DNA of 64,000 nucleotides, taken from assembly GCA_024138025.1 (NCBI GenBank), contig JAMXBD010000204.1, positions 806,001-870,000 of the forward strand, given 5' to 3'. A model generated the notes under the pieces. It was not told the origin of the DNA and did not search any database. It saw nothing but the letters and a program-made list of their open reading frames with translations. Made by a program: the position numbers and the translations under genes. Source of the stretch: Combretum micranthum (taxonomy: Eukaryota > Streptophyta > Magnoliopsida > Myrtales > Combretaceae). Below are positions 46,901 through 59,900 of the stretch, one piece after another. How positions within the stretch are numbered: the stretch's first letter is position 1; each line of letters starts with the position of its first letter.

Positions 46901-49900
46901 TGAAAAGCAAGTCCACATATTATAGATGATCCACAAGATTTTAAATTTGCAGCCACCCATTCCTAAAAGCCAAAGAGTACACATCTTGATCCCAATTTAG
47001 ACAACTATTTTAATCATCACCACAACTCAACTTGCTATTTTACTTTTCCATCCAACTTCGATAAAAAGCAACCCATCCCCATTTCTGAGCATGACTGCTT
47101 AGAAAACTCTAGCTTACTCTCAAGATAGGAATGGAAATCTGAATATGTTCTCTCTCCTCCAGATTTGTACATCTCCCATGTACCCTTTGCAACTCAGGTT
47201 CTTGTAAGTAGCCTTTGCCATATCAGCTTATTTAAACTATCTTGCCAGCTCAGTTGGTTATTCATTATTACTTAGAACAACTACACTACTGGATCCAGTT
47301 GTAGTATATATTTGTTAGGTCTTCTCAAGTACACAACTAATATTATGTGTTGCCCAAGCTCTATCATACTCCTAGCATGATCTAACATTCTTAAGCTAGG
47401 AAGCACCATATTGTAGAAAGACATATTTGACCAAATGTCAAAGGAGGGGGAAAAAATGGAGAGAGACCATTCTAAGACCCCAGGATCATTGCACAAGTAA
47501 TTAATGACAAAGTACACAAAAAAAGAGAGAGAAAGAGAGAAAATGGGAGTCTGGGAGTAATAAAGACAATAGCTTCGACTTCATTGTCAGTATTCCACCC
47601 AATTGAACCTTTACAAGTGATAATCTTCTTAAATATTATAAAATCATATTAGTTATTTTCCAGGATAGAAGAGGACAAAAAAAATAGAGAGAGACCATTC
47701 TAAGACCCCAGGATCATTGCAAGAGTAATTAATGACCAAGTACACCGAAGCATCATACTCATATTGTCAATTCTGGGCCAAAAAGACAGCTCAACACAGA
47801 CACAGGAAATTACAACAACAAAGCCATGCTTCAACATGATGACAGATCACGTACACAGTTTCGTTCTTGAATATAATTATTCAGCAAGCAAAGAATGAAA
47901 GGGGCACAAACTACTGGGCGCTGTGTAATAATACATCCAGAGTTAAAAAAGGTAGAAACATGTCGTGCAGTGTCTCATATAGTACCTTACTGCCAGTATA
48001 AGCCTCAATGTAAGTTTGCATAAGAGACTTACTTGGGGGGTTGATAGAAGTACAGCATCTTCTTTGCTGAGCCTAGGATGCAATAGTACAAAGTAGATCT
48101 TCCAAAAGCTACTGTCACTCATATATTCTGGGCAGAGTTCCAGTCGGAGGGCAGCCAACCTTGGAGCAAGACGCTCTATAGCCAGAGCATGCTCTTGTTG
48201 GGCATCAGATAAATCAAACTCTGGAAAAAGAGTAAACTGTTTACACAAATATGAAGATAATTACATAACACACTCTTCTTAGTTATCACTGCACATTTCA
48301 ACGCTAAGACAAAAAAACGACAAAACATATGTAACTTATAAGATAATAAGAATTACAATTCTGTCATCCAAAGCTAATTATTTCCATAAAGTTGGGAGAA
48401 ATGGGCTGCTTAGGTTGCAACATGACATTGTATAAACCATCATAATTATCTCAAAAGCAATCATGAAATCACCCCAAACCACATGCACAAAATTCAGATT
48501 TGCAAATAGAAATCAATCAGCATTCCCAAAAAAGTTATAAACGAGTCAAGTCAAGCCGATACAATGACAAGCTCACATTCGACTCCAAATAAAGAACTCA
48601 AAACTTGAGCTTGACTCAAACCCAACCAAGCTTTAATTTTTAAACTCGAACTCGACTCAAATTGATACTCGATAAGTTCAAACTCAACTCATTTAAACTC
48701 GATTATTTGGATAAAAATCAATTGGACTAACAGATAAGTTAAGATTTGCAAATTGAATAGGATTTTTAGTTGATTTGTTTTAAAATATAATAAACATGGA
48801 TCATTCGATATAAAGAACAAAAAAAAAGTACAAAAATAGGCTTTAAAAATGCAGAAAACACAAGTTTTACAGTTTTTTATATGAAATATAAAAACCTCAA
48901 ATAGGTTTACAAGCTACTAGAATCAAGTATACCAAAACTTGAACTCAACAGCTACTTGAGTAGTAGCTCGAATTCGAACAAATCTCAAATGTAAGCTCTC
49001 ATCGAGTCGACTTCGAATAGCTTGCAAATAGGTTCGACTCGCTTACTACCCTAGTCCAAGCATCAACAACAATATACTACTCACCGAATGCCATGTCATA
49101 GTACATTGGTACTCATTAAATTAGAATTACTTTGTGGACATGTTTTTCCCATTAACTATGAAGTCCTTGAAGCTCTTAGAAACCTTTCATTTAAATTAGA
49201 AAATCGATATCCGCTAAAACACATTATGAATATTTACCTCAAATCAAATCTACAACAATTTAACATAATGTTTCATTCCCATTGAAACCTTCCAACAATT
49301 AGACTAAGAACCTTAGTAAATATACACATCAGCAACAGAATTGGATCTCTACTTCCCTGCTCAGCTGCAACAAGATTACATCCCTAACCTCATGAAATCA
49401 GCTAAACAGCAAAAAAGTGAAACAACTCGTAGTTAATTCAAATTCAAAAATCATGAACAACCAAGACCCTAAAATTATTAGTAGTAGTAGTAGTATTACC
49501 ATCAGAATCTTCGGTATCATTATCGATATCATTGAGAGGGAAATCAAGCCAAGTCTCAGGATGCATCGCGACGTTCCTCGCGAAAACCGCGACTTCCTCA
49601 GTCACACCGATCGCCTTCCCGATCAACTCCTCATCACTCCCAATTTGCAGGAAATTCGAGGCCATCTTCGTGAACTCCCAAACCGCCTTATTATTCGAGA
49701 GCTTTGAGATTCCACTCTTGAACCTGCCGCCAATTTCGGCGAAATCGCTACGAATCCCAGCAATCAAGTCTTCTTCATTGTTATCATCAGAGGGTTGTTG
49801 CCTAGGCGGATCGGGAGGGGGAGCTAGGAAGGAAGCGACGCCCCAGAGTTGACGAGTTAGGGTTTGCTTAAGTTCGGTGAGGTCGTCACGGACGCCGCGG

Positions 49901-50064
49901 GGGGAATCGAGTGGGGAAGTGGAAGAAGGGTTAGGATTAGGGTTTGGATCGGGTTGGGAAGGATTGTGGCGATGCTGATCGTCAGGAGTGACGTTGCTTT
50001 TGTCGTCTTCGTCATCATCGTCGAGTTTGAGAGAGTTGGCAATGGATCGGGCTAACCATGACAT
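43964..50064 (-). CDS. BSD domain-containing protein (three exons)
   Basis: Exons on the minus strand are 50064-49500, 48220-48033 and 44656-43964. Introns are 1279 and 3376 bp, with GT-AG borders (GTAATA...TTCCAG and GTAAGT...CCGCAG), and phases close exactly. The 481-residue product starts MSWLARSIANSL, a start shared by this plant family. Residues 13-60 are acidic and then Pro/Asn-rich. The BSD domain spans about residues 195-262 across exon 2 and early exon 3, with the invariant Phe-Trp at 227-228 and Tyr-Phe at 231-232. 'ARAMLMQEL' follows. The rest is acidic and serine-rich and ends 'DWEDFDDIDEV'. BSD domains occur in TFIIH p62 and synapse-associated proteins; the function of this plant group is not established. 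Upstream in-frame codons lack an ATG, which supports the start. Intron 2 contains a MITE. The gene looks intact. Confidence 0.93.
45711..46280. mobile_element. hAT-type MITE in intron 2 of the BSD gene
   Basis: It begins TAGGCTACAAACGAGCC and ends ctcatttgtagtccta, an inverted pair with small differences. Eight-base flanks gctgtagg (45703-45710) and gcggtaag (46281-46288) agree at six positions. The interior is full of 'agctcgagct' phrases in both orientations. Length is 570 bp and no coding sequence is present. It should be removed with the intron. Confidence 0.7.
47447..47750. repeat. Direct repeat of about 70 bp in BSD intron 2
   Basis: The phrase 'gagagaccattctaagaccc' followed by 'aggatcattgca' and 'agtaattaatgac' occurs at 47461 and again at 47689, 228 bases apart, with about five differences. 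The intervening sequence is not repeated, so this is a dispersed duplication rather than an LTR pair. Confidence 0.75.
48529..49053. mobile_element. Degenerate relative of the hAT MITEs in BSD intron 1
   Basis: The left part 'gttataaacgagtcaagtc' and the right part 'ggttcgactcgcttactacccta' are inverted relatives of the ends of the MITE at 45711-46280, and the interior has 'cttgagcttgactc' and 'cttgaactcaac' phrases. The left TIR has decayed and no target duplication is visible. Confidence 0.45.
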
Positions 50065-50410
50065 TGTTGAACAGGACAAAGAGAAGACAAGAGAAAGAGA
50101 GGCTGAAGTGAAGAAGAAGAAGAAGAAGAAGGAAAAAGAGTGTTAATTGATTGGAAGATTACTTTGAAAGGGAGATTCAGCTGATCTGATGGGAGAGATA
50201 GATGGTGCTCCTTCACGGCGTCGTTTTTTAGGGCTTTCAATAGTTGAATCTCTCTTGGGGTGGATGGGATATGCTCTTTAGTCTTCAGGGGGCAGTAAAT
50301 TCCGGCCTTTGGTCAATTTAGGCTAGTTTTTAAAAGAAAATACAGAGATATAATGATTTGGAATTGTATTCAAAAAATAGGCTAGTGGAGCACTGTCCTA
50401 TCCTAGGCGT
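50065..50410 (-). promoter_or_regulatory. BSD gene 5' leader and proximal promoter
   Basis: This is the 346 bp between the BSD start codon and the left inverted end of the Mutator-like element. A GAA-rich tract (50107-50137 on the plus strand, CT-rich on the transcript strand) is like the CT-rich leaders of many plant genes. No clear TATA box could be fixed. Confidence 0.45.
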
Positions 50411-51103
50411 TTGAAAGAGTTCTCTCGGACGACGCCTTTAATACCGACACACACACCACAAAACCTTCAAATACGCTCGCAGCCATGTCTCATTCCTTTC
50501 TTCCTTAACTTACCTCCTCTCCTCCAAGCTATACTTCTCATCGGCCTCCATTCCTTTACTGCCGTTTTTTGTGCGAATTCGGCTCTCTCAACCTAAATCT
50601 ATTTTCCTAAAATCAGATAATGTGTTGTTCCTTCGATTTTTTTTTTTCATTTTTTCATGTTATTTCATTCACAACCATATGAAATGTCCTAAGTAAGTGA
50701 TCGTGTAATTTTGTCAGCTTTACTGTGTTTCAGATGATGATTTTAAAATTTGAAGTGTAATAGAAGTAGTGAATGTACTGTTGATGATATTACATGCTTG
50801 CATTGGTCGATATAAGCCATTTATAGTCAACAAATATGGATGCTTAGAAGGTGTTCAGTGAAATGCCCCAACTATTTAATATTAGTCCGTTTGAGAAAAT
50901 TGATGTTTATAAGGTGTGAATCATTGATGTTTAAGATGTTTAAGATGTTTCCTAGAATTTAATTTATGAGAAGCGTGTTATAATATTGTAGTTTGATATC
51001 GGTAGGTTTGAAATGGCCAACTACGTAAGGTTCATTGTATATGCGATAGGAATATTATGGATAGAAGTCATGGGCCATAATTGACAAGACTCCCATTGGG
51101 AAA

Positions 51104-53660
51104 GTGAAAGTTAGAACGGATGTGCATCTTCAACAATTTGAGGAAATGATTTGTGAGAAGATTGGTATGTATCAAAATGACAGTGATGTGGAGATAATAT
51201 ACAGGCACTCTCATTATATGAGTCATGGGGTTGTGTGCATGCCAATGCCAATTGTGGATGATAATAGTCTTGAGGATCTTATTTCAATGGCCGATGAATT
51301 GGGTGCTAGGTTAATTTAGGAAATATTTGTGAAAACCACTACTCGATACGACACTACACATGATTCCACTCATGGTAGAGACGATGTGTATGAGTAACAG
51401 CTTCATATGTTAAGAGGCTAGCGTTGTCATCCTAGACCATCTGCAAGTGTACCTCCACAAGATGATGGGATGGTGTCAATATCACCCATGCATTGTGAAT
51501 AATATGAACCTATGCCAGTGGATGAGTCAATGTCAGCTTCAAGAATAGAGTTGAGGAGGAAGTGACACTGGTGTTCAACTCTGAGGTAAAAGATGATCAT
51601 TTCAATGGATATTTTCATGTAAGCCAAAATGGGGATATTGTAGAAGAGGGGGAGATGAAGAGATGGATGATAAAGTGGAAGAAAAGGTTTAGGGGTGCAA
51701 TATGGCAAACTTGGCTATCCTCCGATGTTTAATACCATGCCAAGCCAGGTAATGGTGAGAGATTCAATTCCTTATTTCAATATAGGTAGAAATGGAGATG
51801 GTTATGTGACATTTGAAGATAATGTGAATACTTTATGCAAAAATATTTGTGACAGCCAGGAATTAGCCAAAGAAATAATGTCCAAGACAAAAGATTATCT
51901 AATTCAAGCTATGAAAAGCTTTCCACATAAGAACATATTGCAATTTTTGTGTTGATGATTCGAAGAAAAATTTGTGGGCGGCTTATTGCATGAATAGCAA
52001 TTAAGGTAGTTCGCGAAAGATAAGGGCTTGTTTGAAAAAATTAGAAGGTCTTTTTGTAATCATGAGGCTTGATGGCCCTCATTCATATAATAATCCAATA
52101 TTTTGACAAGACTACTCCCAAATAGACTCCAATATCTTAGCTCAATAATTTACCGACTTTATTAAAAAAAATCCCGATTGCAAAGCGAAGGAGCTTAAGT
52201 CTTATTGCTTGATTGTATATGGGTATATGGTATCACATAGAAGAATATGGGAATGGAAGAGAAAGGCAATTGCTATGGTATATGAAGACCGGGTGAAATC
52301 TTATAATAAACTCCCAAAACTATTTTATGCAATCAAGGCCACCAATCCAGGATTAGTAGTAAAATGGGGATAGACAAGATCACCTCGACGGATGAGGTGT
52401 ATTTCAAGTGGGTTTTTTGGACTATTGGCCCTTGTGTATAGACCTTTAAGCATCGTAGTCCAATTGATTATGTTGATGGTTTGTTTCTATATGGCAAATA
52501 TAAACACATCTTGCTCGTGGCATGTGATGTAGATAAGGATAATCACATATTATCCTTTGCCTGTTGTCTTGCATCATCTAAGCATACAGCTGCATGGTCC
52601 TAGTTTTTAAGAAACTGAAGCAAGGAGTTATAGGACGTAGAGGAGAGGAGACCGTACACATTATTTCAGATAGAGGAGCCTGTATAATCGAAGCAATTGA
52701 TGGTGCATTGAATAGTTGGCAACCACCTTTTGCAGTTCATCAATTTTATGTATGGCATATTGCTAGTAATTTCAATAAAGTATATAAGAATTAGAGGTGC
52801 TAGAACTTGGTAATATATGTTACATATCAAGCACAAACTCGTAAGTTTGAAAAGTATATGGAACTTGTGAAGAACATTAATGACGAAGCAATTGATTGGT
52901 TCATTAAGACTGGCCCAAATGAGATCTCGTCCTACGCAAGGATCATGGACTCTAGCATTTGATGGTTTTTACCATTTTTGGTACATGACAAGCAACTTGG
53001 CAGAAACATACAACTCTATCCTCAAAGGTGTGCAAGCTTACCAATAACGGGCATAGTTAAGAAAATTTTCTACAATTGTGTCATGTATTGGGAAGAGACT
53101 TGATGCACGATGAATGCTATAATGGGCAGAGAGGTTTTCACACCATATGCAAATAAGAAGATGGATCTATGGGTCTCAAAGGCTAGCTATATCAGGTTAC
53201 TAGTTTCAATAGAGATACTAGATTGTTTAAGATACAAACTGGCAGTTCACTAGAGAAAGGTCGCCTAAAACAAGGAGGTCGCACACATAAGGTAGACTTT
53301 TCAAAACATACCTACACAAGCAACAAATGGCAAATATATCAACTTCCATGTTCACATGCAATGACGGCAACAGAATATTCTAATGTAGATTGGACTTCCT
53401 TTGTTGAACCATGGTATAGATGGACAAACAAGGTCCAGTGCTATCGATCTCATTTCTTCCCACTAGGTATGAGCTTTGACTGGCCTAACCCAACTAACTT
53501 CCCTTATTTAATCCTAGATCTAAGGATTGCACACCCAAAAGGCAAGCCTTGAATAAAGCGATATAAAATGGGAATTGAATATGGAGAGCGACCTAATAAA
53601 ATATCGTATCATCTATGTAGACATAAGGGCCATAATAGAAGAGTTTTCCAGATAGGATAA
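51104..53660 (+). pseudogene. MuDR-type MULE transposase relic
   Basis: 51104-51319 matches the N-terminal region of MuDR proteins, a ubiquitin-like fold before the DNA-binding part ('FEEMICEKIGM', 'DDNSLEDLISM'). 52380-52790 is the catalytic MULE domain: 'VDGLFLYGKYKH' with the first Asp at 52475, 'IISDRG' with the second Asp at 52669, and 'HIASNFNKVYKN'. Frames change near 52600. 53223-53552 carries the SWIM zinc-binding 'LPCSHAMTA' (Cys 53349, His 53355). A degenerate CXXXXH knuckle ('CRHKGHNRR') follows near 53615. Stops and frame changes are many, for example near 52080-52330, so no active transposase is made. Confidence 0.85.
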
Positions 53661-53939
53661 GACAAGTTGTGGGCAAGTTGGACATGTATCCTCATGCATT
53701 GTGAAATGATGTGTACTCTTATTTTTTATTTAATCTTGCATTCGATCATTCTTTTAGTATTATCATTGTTATATGCAAGCTAGATGAAGCCCTGCCCCAT
53801 TGATCCATCGCTTTACCCAGCGGTAAACGCACCATTCATCATCTGTCTAGCTAAATGAGGTAAGAATCCATGCGCTGCATGACCTTTAAGCTTTGTCGAC
53901 ATCATATTAACATCCTAATCATACTTTGACTTCTTTTTC

Positions 53940-54730
53940 AGGCATGGGCTACAGCCCTTGTCATTAGACATAGGGAACTAACATCGAGACATGTACAGGT
54001 TGGTAGACCCATTCATGAGTGACTTGTGCCTTATTTGGAGCAAGCTGGATTCATAAGTCTTACACACCTCCCATACATTTAGCTCAACTAGCATCTGATC
54101 ACTACATTATTAGAGCGATGGAGGCTAGAGACGCATACATTTCGCATGCCACAAGGAGAGATGACCATCACCTTACAGGATATGGAGGTCCAATTAGGAC
54201 TGCCAATCGATGACTAGCCAGTTATTGGTACCACGTCCTTTGGATGGAGGTTAGAATGTGTGAGGTTGCTAGGGACTATCCCAAAGGGGTCGTCACATGA
54301 AGGTCATCTAAGCCTTACCTAGCTGTGCGACAATTTTGCCCATCACCCAATGATGCACCAGAGGAGCAAATCAAGAGGAATGTGCATGCATACATACTCC
54401 AACTTATGGGTAGGTGTATTTTTGCGGACAAATTGGGGTCATTGATCATACCATGTTCTTACCTTTACTAGAGGACTTCGCATAGGCTGGTCAGTATAGT
54501 TAGGGAGAGCATGCCTTAGCTAGTTATACCATCATTATGTTGGGCATCTACTCAAAATGTGGCCAACATCGATGGAGCAGTAGTGTTATTGCAAGTATGG
54601 GCGTAGGATTGATTTCCTGTTATTGCACCTCATGCTCATTTCAGTCACCCTGAATGATAGGGTTGCCCTTTGCACTCGATGGCCAAATTGTCTAAGGCAC
54701 CCCTTGCTTATGAGTATAGGAATGGTGTGT
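53940..54730 (+). pseudogene. Plant mobile domain (PMD, aminotransferase-like) relic
   Basis: One plus-strand frame reads, between stops, 'LVPYLEQAGF', 'LLERWRLETHTF' (about 54108-54143), 'GEMTITLQDMEVQLGLPIDD' (to about 54210), 'FGWRLECVRLLG' and 'AYILQL'-like residues in a neighbouring frame. This is the characteristic core of the PMD family found in MAIN and MAIL1 and in many plant transposons. At least four stops and one shift are present. It lies after the transposase and before the right inverted end, so it belongs to the Mutator-like element. The role of PMDs in elements is unknown. Confidence 0.8.
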
Positions 54731-54973
54731 AGATTTTGAGCCAGGAATGGTTATTTTTTTTTTTATAGGTTTGAAGTGTTGAATTGGTGAAATATCCCAT
54801 TTATAAATATAGGAATGGTGTGTGGAGTTTGAGCTGTACTGGACATTTTTCTAAGTTTAAAGTATTAAATTGGTTAACTGTGTGAAGTATTGAATTGGCT
54901 ATATGTGTGAGTATGTTAATTTTAGGTGGTGTGTGGTCAATATTGAAGGTGTCGTCCGAAAGAGTGCCTTTAG

Positions 54974-56907
54974 TACTTGTACTGAAGTATTTTATTTAAA
55001 ATAAAATATATATATATATATTAGTTTTACATATGCCGTGTTGGCACCATCTTACAAATTTAAAGCATTGTCTTGCCTACTTTTCGAATATGTTTCCAGA
55101 CATTCTCTCTCCATATTTTTTTTTTCAAAACTAGCCTAAAATGACCCAAAAACCAATAAATTCCACCTCTTTCATCTTCGATTTCATTTTAGTCCAATTT
55201 TTCAAAAATATAAAAGTATTTTCCTTTTCATCCATTTTGCCAGCTACAGATATAATAAGGTTTATGTAAAATTTTTTAGAATAATAATGGAAAACAAAAT
55301 TAAGAATATAACAAGGGTGAGTAGGTATAAGGTGAATAGAGCTTTATTGTAAAACTTGAAAATTACAAGGTGAATAGAAGTTGCTGGGTACTAATATATA
55401 TTATATATATATATATAAATTTTAACTCTGTAGTATCTTATACAATTTCATGTCATAAGTAAAATTAATCTATTTTCATATAACACCTTAAACAACATGA
55501 AGAAAAAAAATGCAAAAAATTATTTATTAATATCACAAGTTCTACAATACAAAATTAGTTTATATATGAAAGTTGAAATCTATAACAAATACACGTAAAC
55601 TTGTATATGTGATATCAAACAATGATTTAGAACTTGTAATAAATTCCAAAATTAAAAAATTTGGTATTGTTTCTTTATTAATTGCCTTCACAAAATAAAG
55701 CAACATTTTTGTATAATTTAAAAGTACAAATATATGCATATAATCGAAGTACTTATAAAATAAAAAATAATAAGGTTTTCTCTAATAAACATTTCTAGAA
55801 GATATTATATTAATATAGTCGCAAAATTGAAAGTGAGTTATTGTCATTTAATTCTTATATAATAATGATATCATATAAATTTCAAATCAGTAGATATATT
55901 ATATCTTAGAACTTGTATCTTTTATATATTAGAGTATGGGTATAAAGGTAGGTATTAAATATGTATATTGTGAGAACAAGTTTTGAAAATCTCTACCTAG
56001 ACCCTATTTTGTGACCCTTATAGGAATCGTGAGTCAAGTAGTCCTATTACTTGAGTTAGAGTTAAAGGTTTCCAAAATTTAGTTCAATAGATATTATTGG
56101 AGAATCCATTCAAAGATGAATGTGATTTCTTTTGCAGCTATGCAATCCATTTTGCAAGAGAATATAGTTCACTTCTCACTTGAGTGGAAGAATTTGGAAT
56201 TAGTAGCTTAAAGACCATGTCCTTTGACACATCCTTGTCTAACGTCATGGTAAAATCTAAGGAAAGATGAATGAAGTGTTCTGTTGGCTACGCTAATAGT
56301 TGCAGTCATGCCTAGGGTTGTGTTAGTTCCCACGACGTGCCTGTGTTCGTCTCCGCTAACAACAAAAGAAAAGAAAATTATCACATTATATTGATTTGTA
56401 CACAAATGTCGAAAAAAAAATTATCTTTTATTTACATGTTTATTCTAAGAATACTTAGACAGTGGGCATCCAAAATTCAAAAACGATAAAAAGAGTTCGA
56501 AATTCTAGAAAAATTTAGCAAAAGGTGGCTCAAAACAATAATATTGATAAACCATTTTGTCATTTTCCTCAGGGCATACATGTATGTGCGAGCTCAAGAG
56601 CTACCAAAAATAGAAAGTCCTTAAAACTTACAAACATAAAATAATTGAAAGGACAAATAAAATATCACATATGGCATATAAAACAGACATTTCTATTAAA
56701 AGTTATAACATTATTAAATATTTCCTAAAATCAGGGAAAAAATTGAATTTGAAGACCTAAATGATTTTATTGTCTAAAAAACCACATCAACAACATCGAA
56801 GGTAATGATTTTCACTTCTTGGCTCTTTTTACATCAAAAAGGACCTAAAGTTACAAACTAACCATTGACCAGTCTTTATCTCCTTTTTCCATATACCTAT
56901 TCATCAT
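54974..56907. other. AT-rich gene-free interval
   Basis: Very AT-rich, with simple AT runs near 55000 and 55400. A stretch at 55977-56410 is less AT-rich, begins tgtgagaacaag and includes a 65-codon open frame on the minus strand (56405-56208); I do not recognise it. It may be an LTR piece or an old retroelement fragment. Confidence 0.4.
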
Positions 56908-59900
56908 TGTAAGCCCTCGTTTTCTTACAACCTGAACTCGGTTTCGGATATTAGAATCGGAAACCAAAACCCAAAAAGGATACCCTAAGGCTGGTTTAGA
57001 CCTAGGAAACCCTAAGTCAGCAATCTCGAGAACGAAACCCCAGAACAATAAAAATGAGTTAGCTCTAGAATATAGCCCTAAATAATTTATGAAAACATAA
57101 CAATATCATATTTCAGAGAAATTCATTCTTTTTTAACCCGATTGGGATCTGTTCTCGAAAACCCATCCTCAGGATTTGGAAATAGAAAAATATTATATAG
57201 GACTCTTTAGAAGAAATTTAATAAGGAATTCAAAAATATAATTATAAGAATTTTTTGGGTTATAAAAGTTACAATTATAGCTTTTTATCGTATTTTCATT
57301 ACTACCGGTAATTTAATTGTCTAATCTACTTTTTTATTTCTATCACACTATTCATCAAGTATAACCACTCATACCCTATTCTTACAATCTTACATCATTT
57401 TCCTGACATCTACTTTTCCATTATTTTATTACTTAAATTACTTTAAATTTGGATTTTATTACACGAAACAAATATCTCACATCTCTATCTCTCCTTTAAC
57501 CTAAACCGATGCCCCCTCCCCTTGTCCTCTCTTCCGTTTGTTTTACTTTTTCTTCATTAATTAATCCAACAAAACCTTAATCCCATTTCCTATATAAACA
57601 CTTTTATACTTTCACTTTCTCTCTTTTATCTCAAAATCAAACTTTTGGAAAAAAAAAAAAGTTTTCTCTCCCTCTCTTCCCTCTCTTTGCTGTGGTCCTC
57701 TATTCCCACCACCCACCCACACACACACACACACAAAACTTTTATCCTTCAAGTTTATTGTTCCAAAAGACTTCCTAGGTAATAGATCTAAACCCTACCA
57801 CAATAAAACATGTAATGACAAGATTATACATGTGTGGTTCTATTAAAATCCCCATGAGCTTTATGCTAGGGATGTAGAAACACTAAGTATGATATTCTTG
57901 CCATCACAATGTTGTGGATCTCTATATTTAAGTTGTTTTACTATTATTTGCTATATTATTGCTATATGTTGTTCTTATTGATATTTTATGCATATATTCT
58001 CTCTTTAACTCATCTACGTAATGTTTATATTACATTTGCATACATGACATGAATAATATATAGATCTATTGTTTTGAGTCCATAAATACCATAGATTTTT
58101 GTCTTATGTACATAAAAGACTGTAGTAGCATGATAATAATGAGAATATTTAAAAAGTTCAAGATCTATTTTAGTTTCAATAAAAAAATGATTTTTGAAAT
58201 TCGGATTTTGAGAAATAACCATTTAAAAACCTATTTTTCAATTTTCAAAATGAGGTTTTTGCATTAAATATGAAGAGTTTAGGGAATAGGTATCATAAAG
58301 GAATGATTTTGATGAGTTAAGCTTAATTTTACTAAGAGAAATTTTCAAAATAAGGAAAAAAAGGTTATAAAAGATATGTTAGAACTTGTTTCAACCCAAT
58401 AAAAACTTGAAATTCATAACTAGGGTGAAATGTTAAGTAAACAACTATTTTCTAACCTAAAACAAGAGTTTTATTAAAGAAATAGAAGCCTTAGGAAGTA
58501 GGTTTGATTAAGACTTAATTTTAGAAAGATTGAATGAGTTTTACCCAAGAATAATCTCAAACACAAGTTTCAAAATTCGGATCTAGAAATGACCCCCATT
58601 TAAACTCCTATTTCCAAATGCCAAAATGAGGATTTTAATAGAAAAATAGGAGCCTTAGATAATAGATGTAATAAAGACTTCATTTTGATAAGAGTATATG
58701 GATTTTGTCAAAGTATAATCCTAAAACAAAGGAAAGGTTTCAAAACATGGATCAAACAATATTCTCATTCCTTAAAATTTTGTAAAATTCGTCATTAGGC
58801 AAAACCCTTATTTAAACATTTATTTTCCAACTCATAAACGAAGAATTTTATTAAGATAATGAAGATATTAGGCATATAGTTTATCAAGACCTTATCTTAT
58901 TAAAAATATGGATGATTTTCAAAGAAATAAAGCTAGTTTTCTCAACCAAGTGTTCTTAAAGTTATTGCAAAGTAAAAGTTTTCCAAAAAAATGAAATTTC
59001 TTTTAACCAAAAATCATTAAGGATATACATATAGATAGCTCATATCATGTCATTCATGATAATAACTTGTAGATATTGCATGCACATATAATATATTTGG
59101 TAGAAACAATGCAAATTTCATAAAACAATTTCGGAAATGCAATTTTTAGCTACTGATCAGATCTGATCTAAGCTTTCCAAGACCTAAAAGTTTTCAAAAC
59201 TTAGTAATAACATCATAAATAGATATATCTTTCGAAGTAGATAGAAATCAATAGCTTATTTGCAAAATTCCAAGTTAAAATGACCAGGTTATGACCGTTT
59301 TAAGTTGAATTTCCATCTACCATGAAAATTATGAACTTAAGAGTTTTTATTTAATAGATTGGAATTAGTTATGGTTTGAAATACTCATTTGGGTATTTCT
59401 TTCGTTTAGGTAACCTTGAATGGGAAGAATTCTTATCTCCGGATTGCTACTACTAGAGACCGATGTCCATGGCGAGTGAGTTCACTTTCTTTAAATTACA
59501 TGCTTATGATTTTGCTTGTAAGGTTAGTGGCATTAGAATTAGGACAAGATAAAAATTGGAATGCGCATGTGAATTTTATTTCGGTTGAATTGATGATAAG
59601 AATATCGAAATGTGAGTTGTTATAAATATTTATATGATTTAGCATAAGATTAAAGTGTCTAAAATCTCTATGATCGCCTATAATTCAATTAAATAATATG
59701 CCGTGATATAACTAAATTGTCCATGCATAACATATATTGAGTCACATTACATTTATTATTATAATTTATGGGAAAAAGGTATAATAGTTAGACAACGGGT
59801 GGGCCAAAAAACTCGGTTATCGTGCAGGGTCGCCTAAACTAAAATGGAAGTGATCAGGCACTTAAATCAACTACATAATTAACAAGTGGGTGGGCACCTG

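Larger units (their letters stand above)
50411..54973 (+). mobile_element. Mutator-like element with transposase and PMD remnants
   Basis: The left end (50411-50459: gaaagagttctctcgg, then acgacgcctttaat, then acacacaccac) is an inverted copy of the right end (54926-54973, minus strand: taaaggcactctttcgg, acgacaccttcaat, accacacaccac). About 37 of 46 bases agree by eye. Between them are a MuDR-type transposase relic and a plant mobile domain relic on the same strand. No convincing nine-base target duplication was found. The element is 4.56 kb and inactive. Confidence 0.75.

Noticed and set aside
47281..47517. 78-codon minus-strand frame in BSD intron 2
   Set aside because: It has no domain, lies in an intron and overlaps one copy of the 228 bp spaced repeat. 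Treated as chance.
49444..49499. Extension of BSD exon 1 beyond 49500
   Set aside because: The frame stays open for a few codons past the GTAATA donor, but those codons are a run of Thr/Asn from a simple repeat, and the BSD domain requires splicing to 48220.
50065..50079. Five extra codons before the BSD start
   Set aside because: The upstream frame is open but begins with TTG rather than ATG. The ATG at 50064 gives the conserved MSWLARS start.
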